Below, in pieces: positions 37,615 to 48,900 of a stretch of DNA of 64,000 bases; the stretch's first letter is position 1, and each line of letters opens with the position of its first letter. Location of the stretch: contig JACKQL020000004.1 of NCBI GenBank assembly GCA_018296165.2, positions 682,001 through 746,000 on the forward strand. The letters are read 5' to 3'. Both the position numbers and the translations under genes were made by a program. Source of the stretch: Termitomyces sp. T153. Its lineage: Eukaryota; Basidiomycota; Agaricomycetes; Agaricales; Lyophyllaceae. Below the pieces are notes generated by a model. It did not search any database. It had not been told where the DNA came from and saw only the letters and a program-made list of their open reading frames with translations.

Positions 37615-38315
37615 TCAGTCACGATATCCAAGTGTTCTGATCAACGACTCGGGATCGAATGGCATGAGTGGTCCTTTCATATCCCGTTGTCCGTTGTCTC
37701 CATGAGCCAAATACCACATTGGAGGACCCTCACCTCCAAGGGCCTCTCGAAGTCTCTTTATATGCGGCTCCGGAATACGAGTACCACTATAATTCCCGCG
37801 TAGCGAAGCCATCCAGTGATAAGGGTCTTCTGGTATACCATACACCTTGTTCATTGAGATACCCCATCCAGTTTCTTCGCATCAATCATCTTCGAGATTC
37901 ATAATCGCAGTGAGGAGAAAAATTCGAAGACTTTATGTGGATCTGGGTCCTGCAAGTCCTCGAGTACCTCGTCTGTCACAAGGGCGTCAATGTCCAAATT
38001 CGGTCGAATCTCCTCATTCCAATATTTCTCCAATAGACTAGTGGGTACAGGGTATCCGTAGTACATGGTAGGTGGCGAACGGCCTGGAAATTGACCAGGA
38101 CAAAGGTAGCCTGGGAGTTTTCTCAATGGCACAAATCCTTCTAAAACCTTCACGTCCTGGATAGGGAGGATATGGTGAGGAACAATTGAGCATCGGAATC
38201 TCCTACCACTCACCTTTTTGGCACCGAATCGCAAAGGTCGCCTAATAGCTGCATTGAGTCTGGGGTCGGCCGAGAGTGTTTGAAGGCGGGTTTCTCGATC
38301 AGGGTGGTTTGTCAT
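37615..38315 (-). pseudogene. Orphan family protein, copy B (frameshifted)
   Basis: This is a tandem copy of copy A: starts lie 1045 bp apart and stops 1043 bp apart, so the duplicated unit is about 1.04 kb and includes the 3' flank. Exon 1 starts at 38315 (MTNHPDRETRLQTLSADPRL). Exon 2 follows the family until DPDPHKVFE (about 37935). There one base is missing relative to copies A and C (17 instead of 18 bases between corresponding codons), which leads to an early stop. A second lesion, TGA where A has TTG (37885 region), lies a little downstream. The remainder (ETGWGISMNKVYGIPEDPYH onward) is well preserved, so inactivation looks recent. Confidence 0.85.
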
Positions 38316-38700
38316 GCTTCTTGGTCAACGGATAGAACGTTGGTGGTCAAGTCAGCGGCCTGCGTGGGAAAGACTGGACAATTAATGGCTCTTCAGCTGT
38401 ATCCATCACAAGCTACAGTCCGTGCCCCTTCGTCGTTCAGTTAGACTTTGTTTGGTTAGGTCTTTGTAGGTAACTTGTTGTAGCGCGAGCGTGACATCAC
38501 CTCCGCATAAACTGTACAATTTTCTACCTTAATTTGCCCGAACTGGGTTCTGTCTTATTCCGTACTATTTAATAGAGGCATCTGTTCCAGATAGGACAGT
38601 TCTTGCAATCTACAGGACTTACACCAGTTCTAACAGTGAGACTCCTACTGTGTGACCATACAGTGCTACGTCAGGCAGTCTACCGTTACATTTTTTGAAC
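38316..38700. other. Left junction of the transposon cluster
   Basis: CpG-containing sequence between orphan copy B and the first gypsy-like element. It includes a TTTAATAGAGG box (38569) and ends in a leader-like stretch before an ATG at 38739. It may hold the 5' LTR or leader of that element, but it does not resemble the LTRs at 44709 and 50458. Confidence 0.35.
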
Positions 38701-39334
38701 TTCTAACAGTCCTTACAAAACTCCTCAACTCTGCTACCATGGGTTCACTCAGTCTGATCAACTGCAAATATCCTAGTGGTGAGTCATGGATATTTACAGA
38801 ATCAAGTTGTTACAACTTTCACCTGAGATGTCCCAGCGTGGGCAACACAGGGTCAGCTCTCAAAGTGGGAAAGATGGTAAGCAGTGCTTTCAGGACCACT
38901 CAGGCCCCAGTGCAACGGGGTCAAGCCGCAAGCCTAGGTCCACCAGATCTGGTCACTGCCCCGGCAGCAAAATCAGTGTTGTCAGCTCCAGCAGACATAT
39001 TGGAATCCATCCCGGCAGAATCTTTGCTTACTGACATCTCAGAGGCATTGTTCCAGACAACGTCTGAAGAGACACAGATGGAAATTAAATCAGAAGTATC
39101 TACTAGTGATAGTGGAACTATGGATGGATACAACATAAATAGAAAAATTCCTATTCCAATGTCAGTGCAGTTAAGTAATCTGCAGGGAAGGACAGGAGTC
39201 AACCCAGAGGAAGCAATCCAAAGGGTAACAGCTGAAGACACACACCAAAAGAGACCAGAAAGTTTAATGGCCAAACTGGCAAATAAAGGGGGAGATACAA
39301 ATCAAGACCTGGGCCCAGGACTAGTACCCCTAAT

Positions 39335-39480
39335 TGTAAGGGCAACCTCTGGAGGCTGTGGCTTGATCACACAACTGGCAGAGGGAGATCCAAAGTCTAT
39401 TCAGTATCTACAAGAAGTTCTAGAGTGCTAGCTACTCACCTGGCAGAGGGAGATCCAAAGAGAACAAGTCTAAGGATCTC
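39335..39480 (-). repeat. Inverted fragment of the gypsy LTR 3' half
   Basis: The reverse complement of the LTR right half (about 44918-45058) matches this stretch: TGTAAGGGCAACCTCTGGAG at 39336, CTGGCAGAGGGAGATCCAAA (twice) and AGAGAACAAGTCTAAGGATC at 39460. The alignment is diverged in the middle. It lies inside an otherwise open plus-strand frame (38652-39431). Confidence 0.7.
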
Positions 39481-40695
39481 CAATGCCAGTGTTCAGAAAA
39501 TTTACTCTAGAGCTTTTGAGAACAACACCCAACAACAACCAATTCCAGAGTCTGATCAAAAAGTGGAAATCCATTGTAAATGGTTTTGATTTCCAGACTC
39601 CCTGCATGTGACCACATACCAATATGACCAAAAGATAGCCCTTGGTCAAAAGTACCTGTGGTCCAGAGATGGGAGGCCTACAATGAGTGGTGGGCCCAGA
39701 ATACAGGAAACAAACCAGGGGTCTGGTAAGAGGCCATGTGGAAGGGGCAACACTTGTTGGAATTACAGACAGAGAACCAGTGCAGCCCAAGGGCTAAAAC
39801 TGGGACCAGCAGATAGTGAAATCAAAGGAGAATAAAGAAAAACCATAAGGAGGGAGAACAGCACAGAGGGGAAACTGGGACATTCCCTGACACTAATGGA
39901 GAAGTGGCAAGAAGATCAGCATGTCAGTTTTAATGATACACTAGAGGCAGAACCCTCAATGCATATAGGAAAGGGTAAAGGCCCAGACCCACAAGAGTGG
40001 GGTGCCATGCAGTTATCAGAAGATGAACTGAACCCAGAGGTTCAACATCAAATTCTTGAGGCATGTACCATATAGCTGGAAACACCTACTGAGATAGGTG
40101 AGGGCATTGAGCTGCCTTCTAAACTACTGAGCAAAGGGGAAGATTCCTGAGAAGGAAACAGGGTAATCACTCATGAGGAACTGTGGGAGCACCTGAGGCA
40201 ACAACAAAAACTAAAACAGGATATTTGTGAGCTCCAGAAAGCATTAAAGAATAATGAGAAAATGAAAAAGCAAAACAAATGCATGGTGTCAGAGCCCATA
40301 TCAGATGAACTCAGAAATATGATAGGGAAGGTAATCCAAAGGGTGCAAGAAGTCCCCAGGATACCCTGAGAAGGTACTCAATCCAAAAAGCTCTGACAAG
40401 TGGATCAGATCAGCAAGGAAAGCATGCTTGGCCACACCTTCAATCATATAATAAGCAGAGGCAACCCCAACTTGCTGGGATTGTCCTCATCAGAATCATC
40501 ATATCCATTGGATTCCTCAAGTGAAGCCAGCATGGATAGTGAGGATGATATGTCTCTAACATCAAACTACAGCAATAGTGAGGAGGGCTTTATGTCTGAA
40601 TTGTCTGATGGGGGAAAAAGGTGCAAAAGGCAGGGCTCTAAGAAAAAGAGTGTCAAATCTAAGGTTCCAAGAAGAGAAGGAAACTGCTTAGATCT

Positions 40696-41590
40696 TTGAT
40701 CAAGCCAACACCACCATCTGAGTATAATGGGGAGCCAAACCTGCAGTCCTTCCTGCAATTCATGACCCATTGCACATTCTACATAAAGTATGGACTGGTA
40801 CAGAGGGAGCATCAGGTGTTGGTAGTATCTGGGTTCCTCATGGGCCAGGCTTGGACATTCTACTCACAAGAGGCATCTCAATACTCAGAAGAGTGGATGA
40901 TGGAAAGATTTTTCAAGGAGCTGTTCAATGATTGTTTCCTAATCAATTATCATAATAAACAGAGAAATAAGCTGCAGCACTTACATCAAGGGAAGATGAC
41001 AGTACACAACTATGTAGGCAAGCTCCAAGAATTATTTACCATCATAGGGTCCACTAATAGTAAGGAAAAAGTGGTTAAGCTATTTAATGGGTTCTGCCCT
41101 TCTATACAATGCAAGCTGTATTGCATGGGCCTGAACCCAGAGACCTCTGAGTGGAAGAGGGTCATGTCAAAGGCTGAATTCACTGAAATGGCTGAAGCTG
41201 TAGAGGTAGACCAGGATGCTGCAGGAGGAAGAGGAAGCAACCAACATCAGTGACCAAAGAACTGCAATAATGGAGGCCAGAATTCCAACCATGATTGGGG
41301 ACATAAAGGGAAGGGTTACTCAGGGCCAGCCTGATGGGAGAAAAAGAAGCAAGTCACTATTGAGCTATGGTAAGAAAACAAACACCTGGCCAGCTTATTC
41401 TGCAAAACAGGGAACTTCCCATAATAACAATCGCCATAATCCTAACGCTGAGGGATGTAAGTCTAGAAAGCCAGAGGAAAAGAAATGGCTCACAAAGGAA
41501 GAAGAAGAGGAGTATAGAGCTCAAGACTGATGTTTTGGCTGTGGAGAGACTGGCCATTTCTCCAGGAACTGCCCCAGAAACAAAAGCTCC
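40696..41590 (+). pseudogene. Gag of gypsy-like element 1 with CCHC zinc knuckle
   Basis: The capsid-like region starts near 40696 (KPTPPSEYNGEPNLQSFLQF) and runs through LVQREHQVLVVSGFLMGQA, TFYSQEASQYSEEWMMERFF and MTVHNYVGKLQELFTIIG, typical of the retrotransposon Gag superfamily. A stop near 41253 and a frame change lead to the zinc knuckle CFGCGETGHFSRNCPRNKS at 41531-41587, directly behind a TGA (41528-41530). The gene is broken. Confidence 0.75.
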
Positions 41591-42227
41591 AACTCTGCAC
41601 AGGTGGGTAAACCTCCAAGGCTAAAGTTGTACAGCATAAAGTTGGACTTGCATGAAATGGATAGGCTGTGGGAAGAAGCTCTGAGCAACACAATGGAGAG
41701 ACTGTTCCTAGGGATGGTGGCCTCCAAAGAGTGGGATGAGGGAGACTACTATGAAGAAGTGATAGGCACAGCTGCCCAAGACTTTGGCCAAGACACATAC
41801 CCCTACCTAGTTAACAACTTGGAAGAAAAGGTGGAGCTGACTGAGATGGAAGAGAGGTGGTGGGGAAGACCCTTCTGCCTCAGCAATGCACTGGAACAAA
41901 TGCTGGAATACTTCTTGGAATGGCTTCAGCTGTACCTGAGGGACCCATTGAATGTCCTATAGTATTGGAGAAAGAGATTTTTGTCAGTACAAACTGAGGA
42001 GGGGGTAATACACACCTGGGATGCTGTGTGGGATCAAGAGATAACTATCCCCTGCAAACAGGTGGCCCAACCCTCCTTTGAAATAGGCACCTGGTATGCT
42101 CTGGAACAAAGTGTGGTGATGGGAATCCCACTCACTTGAAGCTAGTGGTATTGACCTACCCTGGCAACAGACCCATGGGCTTGGAATGTGGAAAAGGTTT
42201 TAATGCTGGGCACTCCCTACCTGCTGA

Positions 42228-42960
42228 ATGAGGAATATGCTCACCCAGTACTGTGTTGAACAGGAGAAGTCAGGTAAATGGGTTGTTATGGATAGGCTGA
42301 TTCACTTTGCAGTGAGGATTGAGGAGGAGCACCTTAGTAATCCCTGGTTTGACATATGTAATTGGTATGCTAAACAAGTGAGGTGGCTAAAGGAGGCAAA
42401 CAGGTTGACCCTGGAACCAGAACATCCTGATGGAATAAAAATGTTAGCACTGTATGATCAGCAGGTCAAGAGGGGGACTTACCCTGTGCTACAAAGAAAC
42501 AATGCTAGAACCAAAAATGTCAGTTGCAAGGTACCTAAGCCTCTGGTCATAGTCATCAAGCTAGATGGACATCCTGTCCAAGCACTGCTGGGCTCCAAAT
42601 TGTTGGGTGACTTTGTGTCAACTACTATGGTGGAACAACTCAAGTTATTAAGAGTCAAGCTGAATGAGCCAGTACCAGTACAGCTGGTAGTGCAGGGATT
42701 GAGATCAAGAGTGAACTATGGTGCTACTGCTCATTTCAAATACCAGGAGATTGTGGGACCATGATACTTTGATGTGATGAATCTTCAAGGGTATGATGTC
42801 ATATTAGGCATGCCATGGATATATCAACATAAAGTTACCTTTGGACTAAACCCTGCTAGGGTCATGGTGGGAAGCACCAGTGCATCTCCACTTGTGGAAG
42901 GCATGCAGGTATCACAGCTGGCCTGCTGAGCTGTGAAGACCTATGAAGACAACTTAGAAT
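42228..42960 (+). pseudogene. Protease-like region of gypsy-like element 1
   Basis: The stretch PLVIVIKLDGHPVQALLGSK then LLGDFVSTTMVEQLKL aligns with the retropepsin pattern in which D-S-G is expected. Here the catalytic motif reads LLGSKLLGDF, so the Asp-Ser-Gly is lost (GSK for DSG/DSGA). NLQGYDVILGMPWIYQHKVT downstream is the usual G-x-D-x-I-L-G-x-x-W end of the protease domain. The frame has stops at 42762 and 42927. Confidence 0.65.
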
Positions 42961-43059
42961 TAATAAGGAGGGAGCTGCACAATTATGCAGTCCCATTGTG
43001 CAAGGAAGCTGGAAGTACACCACTGCCACTGCTGTGGGCAATCAATCATGAGATTCTGT

Positions 43060-44679
43060 TGATAGATGAGAATAAGATTTATCCATGGAGGCCATCACAA
43101 TGCCCAGAAGCCCTGAAACCCCAATGGGATATCAAGTGAGCTGTGTACATTAAGTCAGGCTGATGGGAAGTAACTATGGTAGGTAATGCCACACCCATGA
43201 TGTTTCTGAAGAAGCCTGGGAAGGCTGGTGAGCCACCAAGGTTGAGAATTGTTAGTGATCTTTAGGCTCAAAATGCTAACACTTACAAAAAGTCATTGCT
43301 GCTTTCAGACATGGAGGGTATCTTGAGGCAGGTGGCACAAGCTAGGTATAGATCCATTATAGATGGCCAAGATGCATATGAGCAGATCCAGGTCAAACCA
43401 GAACATTTGGAAAGGATGGCAATGATGACACTCAATGGCAACATGGTCAGCCATGTGATCCAGCAAGGAGATTGCAATGCTCCCACCACTTACCAAGCAC
43501 TAATGAATTACTTGTTTGTGGCTTATCTGGGCCACTTTATAGATGTATACCTAGATGACATTGTAGTTTACTCTGACACCCTGGAAGAACATGTAGAACA
43601 TGTGAAAATCATGTTGGATATACTGAAGAAGGAGAGCTTATACCTCAGTGAACAGAAGTTGAACTTCCTGTGCTGTGAGATGAAGGGTGCTTGGCCATGT
43701 AGTCAACAATGAGGGTATTTGCATGGACTCTGATAAAGTGGATGCTTTGGTCAGATGGAAAGTTCCAACCAATTGGGACTTACTTAAAGGCTTCCTTGGT
43801 GCTGCAGGTTATCTAGCTGATGACATTGACAGAGTTAGAGTACCTATGGGAATCTTGCACTCATTGACAGGGGATACTGTCCCTTTCAAATGGGAATTTA
43901 CTCACCAGCAAGCATTTGAAGATGTGAAGTCCCTGGCTTCTCTTTGTCAAGATCATCATTGTAAACCTTTAAGTTATGGCTCAGGAGTGCCACCAATGAA
44001 CATGATTATGGATGGGTGTGACTGGAATTGCAGTAGTAGTCAGTCAGGGAGAAGAATGGAGATAGCAAAGGTAGCTGCCTTTTTCTCCACCAAATTGAAC
44101 TCAGTGCAGCAGAACTACCCCATCCACAAAATTGAGATGTTAGCAGGAGTTGAGACAATGCTACAACACTGGGACTTACTGCAAGGAAAAACATTTAGGT
44201 GGTACATAGACTACAAAGGATCAATTCATCTGATGGACCAAAAGAATCTGTTTGGTAGACAGGCACACTGGATTGAGAAAATAACTGAGTTTGATTTTGA
44301 AATAGCATATGTACAAGGCACAGAAAACATCCTGTCAGATGCTTTGTCATGTCTCTACTCCAACAAAAGGGCAGGGACAGTAAGGGCAAGGAGTGAATAC
44401 ACATATTTCAACATTGTAAATAATGATGCATTGGTACTGCAGTCAGTCACAATGCCTGTTTTAGTTGGTTTGGAGAGTGGGAATGTGCCAAGCTTGCAAG
44501 AGGTCCCCCAGGAGCTGGTGGTTGTAGGTGGAATGGAGGTCCAGGGGGAAATAGTAAGAAAGAAGCATACTTACCACAGAAAGGTGGTTGAGCCCACTGA
44601 GATGGGTAGGCCTGAGACATTGAGAGAATTTGCCTCCAGGGTTGTGCCACATTTTGTCCTTTGTGGCCCACAGAAATGA
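43060..44679 (+). pseudogene. Reverse transcriptase and RNase H of gypsy-like element 1
   Basis: RT palm and fingers are visible: VGNATPMMFLKKPGKAGEPP, RLRIVSDL (with a TAG at the following codon), YRSIIDGQDAYEQIQVKPEH, VIQQGDCNAPTTYQALMNYL and the catalytic box VYLDDIVVYSD at about 43545. A frameshift near 43700 separates these from GHVVNNEGICMDSDKVDALV, the RNase H region (AKVAAFFSTKLNSVQQNYPI then HKIEMLAGVETMLQHWDLLQ, WYIDYKGSIHLMDQK) and ILSDALSCLYSN. The first RNase H Asp region reads IMDGCDWNCSSSQ. The RT active site is intact at the residue level but the reading frame is not. Confidence 0.8.
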
Positions 44680-44708
44680 AATAAGGGGGGGGGGGAAAGA
44701 AGGGGGAC

Positions 44709-45058
44709 TGTCAGGGGACTTCCATTTCCAACCTCCATGACTGGTTCCAGCACCTCTGCAGCTTGTTCAATGTCTCCAGGGCTCTTTCCAGAACCCCAGA
44801 GTTCTCTGTATTACCTCAGCAACCATTGCCTTAGGATTAGGAGTAACTCCCGTCACCTGTACAGTAGTTCCCACACCTCTGCTGCCTGCCAATGTGCTGC
44901 ACTAAGCAGCAGAGATCCTTAGACTTGTTCTCTTCAGATTCCCCTCTGCTAGGTGATTAGTTACTGATTTGTACCATTGTCTACTCCACTAATATACTTT
45001 GGATTCCCTTCTGCTAGCTGCATGACTTTGATCTGCCACTCCAGAGGTTGCCCTTACA
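44709..45058 (+). repeat. LTR, left copy (350 bp), shared by gypsy elements 1 and 2
   Basis: Begins TGTCAGGGGACTTCCATTTC and ends CCCTTACA (TG...CA). It matches 50458-50827 along its whole length. It is preceded by a G-rich polypurine tract (44683-44706) as a 3' LTR would be, and followed by gypsy element 2 as a 5' LTR would be. Confidence 0.92.
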
Positions 45059-45419
45059 GCAGAACAAGTCTTCTAAAACTGGCCTGGAAGCCCCACATAG
45101 CTGCAAGGAACCTCCAAGCCACTATTTGTCACTTCTCCACCAGGATTAAGCACCACAGAGTTCTATGTTTCAGCTTGCCAACCCAGACACACTCTTGGAG
45201 GCCCCAGCCCCACAGGACAAAGCCTGGACTTGCCTGCTCCACCTCTAGACCCAGGTGCAATTAACACAATCATCTCTCACTCACTATACGACCAAACTCT
45301 CTATCCTCCATCAGACAACAGATCTTATCTCCTAATCCCTCCAGGTACTGCTAGAATGCCTAAGCCCTAACTCTGCCCCTCCTGCAGTGGCAGAACCAGC
45401 TCCACCTGGTGCAGCACCT

Positions 45420-46388
45420 ACTCTGGTGGCTCTGGTGACCCTACGGCTGCAGATTCCTCATCCAGTGCTGCCAGATGCATATGACAGCACCTGATCCAGT
45501 GGGGAGCAATTCCTACAGTGCTGCCTCACCTACGTCTACCTCAGCAGAGATGCTTTTGACTCCAACATGTTGAAAATAGCCTGGGTGCTGTCATACATGA
45601 AGACTGGACATACCTCCACCTACGTGCTGCAAGTTTTCCACTGTTCCAGAGGTGTGGAGAGCTTCTCAGACTGGGCTGCCTTTAAGAAGGACTTTCATGC
45701 AGAGTTTTTCCCATTAGACCCTGCCAAGACAGTGGCACTGATGCTGCATGACAGGGAGCAGTATGGACAAGGAAAGCATACATTGGATGAGTACATTGAC
45801 TTGTTCCAAGCCCTGGTCAAACAGGCTGCCTACCCCAACAGCCTCCAACTATGCCTCATCTTCTGGAATGGCTTGCACCCCACCTTGGTGGAATGCATTG
45901 ACAACCTGGCAGAGAGTCACCCCAATGATGAAAAGATTGTGTCATAGTATGAGGTGGCCTGAGACCAATGGCAACTCATAGAGATATGGAGGGAGCTCTG
46001 CTGCCCCCATTCCACACTGCACCCTGCTCTAGTCAGCAACCTCTGCCACTCCAGGCCTACTCACCCAGTGCTAGCCCTCACTCCAGCCACCCCTGCAGTG
46101 TGTCCCCTACCACTGGAGATCCCCATAGATATGGATGCAGCCCAACAACTCTGCACTGCCCCACTGTTATGCCAGAGATGCAAGAAGCCTGGGCACTTTG
46201 CATGACACTGTCTCCTAGGCCTGAAGGTATGCTACCTCTCCATGGCAGAGCAGGAGGAACTTCTCCTGCAGCTTTTGGCCACAAAAGATGCCACCAGAGC
46301 TCTATTGCTAGATGAGCCCATACTGGAATTGACCCCAGAGGAAGCCAGCATGTGCACCTCACCTCCAGAGTGGGAGGAGGATTTTTAG
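45420..46388 (+). pseudogene. Gag of the chromovirus
   Basis: Capsid-like residues are readable: AWVLSYMKTGHTSTYVLQVF, DWAAFKKDFHAEFFPLDPAK, DREQYGQGKHTLDEYIDLFQ and ALVKQAAYPNSLQLCLIFWN. A stop at about 45945 and others interrupt. A zinc knuckle, CQRCKKPGHFA then a stop then HC, lies near 46176-46216; the stop is TGA where the usual Arg CGA is expected. The acidic C-terminal tail ends near 46388. Confidence 0.8.
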
Positions 46389-46597
46389 TCAAGTGATGGA
46401 TGAGGTGTATGCCTCTGTTGCTAGGTGCTAACAGGTTTTCTTGTCTGTCAATAGAAAATGAAACTGTCTTTTCTGATGCTCTTCATTCTGAGATAGAAGA
46501 ACCTTGAAGCCCCCTTCCAGACATACAAACACTAACTCTGGAGCTCCCACCAAGCTCTCTGACACCTCCAAAGGTCCAACAGCATGGCCCCACTTGA

Positions 46598-47071
46598 ATG
46601 CATCAAATGCCCCAACAGTATGTGGTTGCCTCTGGCTCATTCACCCATTCTCTGCACCTCAATGTGGAGATCAAGACAACAGACACCCAGCAAAACTGCA
46701 GAGTTATGGCTCTCCTAGATAGCGGAGCAACAAGACTTTTCCTGGACTCAGAGTTTGTCAAATGCCATGGCCTGACCATGCAGCCCCTTCTCAAGCCCAT
46801 TTCTGTCTACAACATTGATGGAATGCCCAACAAAGCCAGTGCAATTAGCTCTGTGGTCAACCTGGTTCTCTGCTATCAGAATCACATAAAGTGCACCATA
46901 TTTGCTTTCACCAGCTTGGGAAGGCAAGACATGATCCTTGAGTTCACATGGCTCCAAGAGCATAATCCCAAGGTCAATTGGACCAAAGGAGAGGTGACCA
47001 TAAGTAGATGCTCCAGGAAGTGCTCTGCCTGTGCCACAGAGAACAGAGCAGAGTATTGGACTCAAGTCTGA
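46598..47071 (+). pseudogene. Aspartic protease of the chromovirus
   Basis: Retropepsin-type domain with the catalytic LLDSGATRLFLDSEFV at about 46712 (Asp-Ser-Gly-Ala intact) and the closing pattern MILEFTWLQEHNPKVNW (usual form I-L-G-x-x-W-L). It reads open for about 157 codons, then a stop near 47071 disconnects it from RT. Confidence 0.8.
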
Positions 47072-47289
47072 GAGTATGCAGCCATCCAAGCATGTTGCAC
47101 CAGCTCTCTCCCCTTCACTGATCTAGACCTCCTGAACCCCCCACCTCTGGCATTCCCTCATACAGAGGCCCTCTACAAGGACAATTGAAGCAATGGCAGA
47201 GCCCTAGAGGAGGAGTGTGGAGGGGAGTTTGGTGGTATATATGAGCTGGAGCTCCTGGATAAAGTGATAGAGGCAAGGGATTGAATCTA

Positions 47290-48900
47290 TATTACCACTG
47301 TCCATCTGCTGCCCTCCATTGTGAAGATCAGGGCTAGCCAGACTATGTCCCAGAAGCTGGCCCAGGCCTTTGCTGCCAATGCCATGCCTCATGAGTTCCG
47401 GGACATGGTACCTCCCTACCTGCATGCATTTGAAGATGTGTTCTCCAAAGGCTCCTTCAACTCACTTCCAGAGCACAAGAGGTGGGACCATGCTATTGAA
47501 CTGCTGCCCAACTCTGTACCCTCCAGCTGTAAGGTCTACCCCCTTGTGCCCAGGGAGCAGGACAAGCTTGACACATTCCTACAGGAGAACTTGGACTCCA
47601 GTGAAATCCATCCATCCAAAGTTCCAATAGCTTCTCCAGTCTTCTTTATCAAAAAGAAGGATGGCTCCTTCTGACTAGTACAGGACTATTGGGTACTCAA
47701 TGCCATAATGGTGAAGAATTGCTACCCTCTCCCCCTCATCTCTGAGCTCATCAACAATCTCTGGGGCATGCAATACTTCACTAAATTGAATGTCTGGTGG
47801 GGTTACAACAATGTGCACATTCAGGAAGGAGACAAGTGGAAGGTGGCCTTCTAGACTAACCGGGGATTGTTTGAGCCACTCATCATATTCTTCAGTCTCA
47901 CCAACAGCCCAGCCACTTTCCAGACCATGATGAACAACATCTTCTGGGGCCTTATTGTGGAGGGTGTAGTGTGCATGTACCTCAATGACATCCTCATCTA
48001 CACCAAAATGCTGGAGGAACACCATCAGATCACTCATCTCATTCTGGAACACCTCTGCCAGCACCAGCTCTACCTCAAGCCAGAGAAGTGTGAGTTTAAA
48101 CAAATCCGGATTGAGTACCTCAGCCTGATCATCTCCCACAAAGCAGTGGAGATGGACCCAGTGAAGGTAGCAGGTATGGCGGAGTGGCCAGAGCCCCAAA
48201 ACAAAAAGGAGGTACAAGTGTTCCTTGGTTTTACAAACTTCTACTGGAGATTCATCCAGAACTTCTCACACCATGCCCACCTGCTATTTGACATCATGGG
48301 AAAGGATGTTACATGGAGCTGGGGACCTCTGGAGCAGATGGCCTTTGACACTCTCAAGTGTGCCATGATCTCCAGGCCTATCCTCCTATTCCTGGACAAC
48401 AACTCTCCCTTCTGTGTAGAGGTCAACAGCTCTGACTTTGCCACTGGGGCAGTACTCTCACACCAATCTCTGGAGGACAGGAAGTGGCATCTGGTGGCCT
48501 TTTACTCCAAAAGCCTGAATGTGGTGGAATAGAACTATGAGATCCATGACAAGGAGATGCTAGCCATCATCCAGTCATTCAAGGAGTGGCAGCACTTTCT
48601 GGAAGGTGCATGGCACAAGTTTGAAGTCTGGACAGATCACAAGAACCTTGAATACTTCTGGATAGCCAAGAAGCTCAATTGCCAGCAGGCCCAATAGTCC
48701 CTCTACCTTGCCAACTTTGACTTCTCTTTGTACCACAAGCTGGGCTGGAGCATGGGGAAATCAGATGCCCTGTCTTGGAGAGCAGACCATGGAATGGGCA
48801 AAGGGGATAACAGTAACATTGTGCTCCTCTGCCCCAAATTGTTTGTGATCTGAGCCATGGAGGGCCTTGCCATTAACAGAGCAGAGGCAGACATTCTCTA
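47290..48900 (+). pseudogene. Reverse transcriptase and RNase H of the chromovirus
   Basis: RT blocks: HAIELLPNSVPSSCKVYPLV, SPVFFIKKKDGSF followed by TGA (Arg expected) and LVQDYWVLN (DYRxLN expected), YFTKLNVWWGYNNV (DVRWGYN expected), LTNSPATFQTMMNNIF and CMYLNDILIYT at about 47970, where the catalytic YLDD has become YLND. The connection and RNase H regions follow: GFTNFYWRFIQNFS (YRRFI expected), [37 protein letters not shown]. Several stops are present. Replacements of Arg by Trp, Cys or Gln are the pattern of CpG decay. Confidence 0.88.

Larger units (their letters stand above)
38701..44708 (+). mobile_element. Ty3/gypsy-like element 1: gag, zinc knuckle, protease-like, RT and RNase H, no integrase seen
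   Basis: A degenerate plus-strand retroelement. The first ~2 kb (38.7-40.7 kb) is poorly interpretable coding-like DNA. Then come gag (40696-41530), a CCHC knuckle (41531), a protease-like region (42228-42960) and reverse transcriptase plus RNase H (about 43060-44679). The coding region ends with FASRVVPHFVLCGPQK and a stop at 44677-44679. A G-rich tract of ~25 nt follows and then immediately the LTR at 44709. No HHCC or DDE integrase region lies between RNase H and the LTR. CpG is almost absent after about 39065 and many stops are of the TGA/TAG kind. The left end is not determined. Confidence 0.75.

Noticed and set aside
41431..41452. Few CpGs inside gypsy-like element 1 as sign of a separate insertion
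   Set aside because: Only two or three sites. Sparse survivors are expected in a decayed element and no repeat borders are visible.
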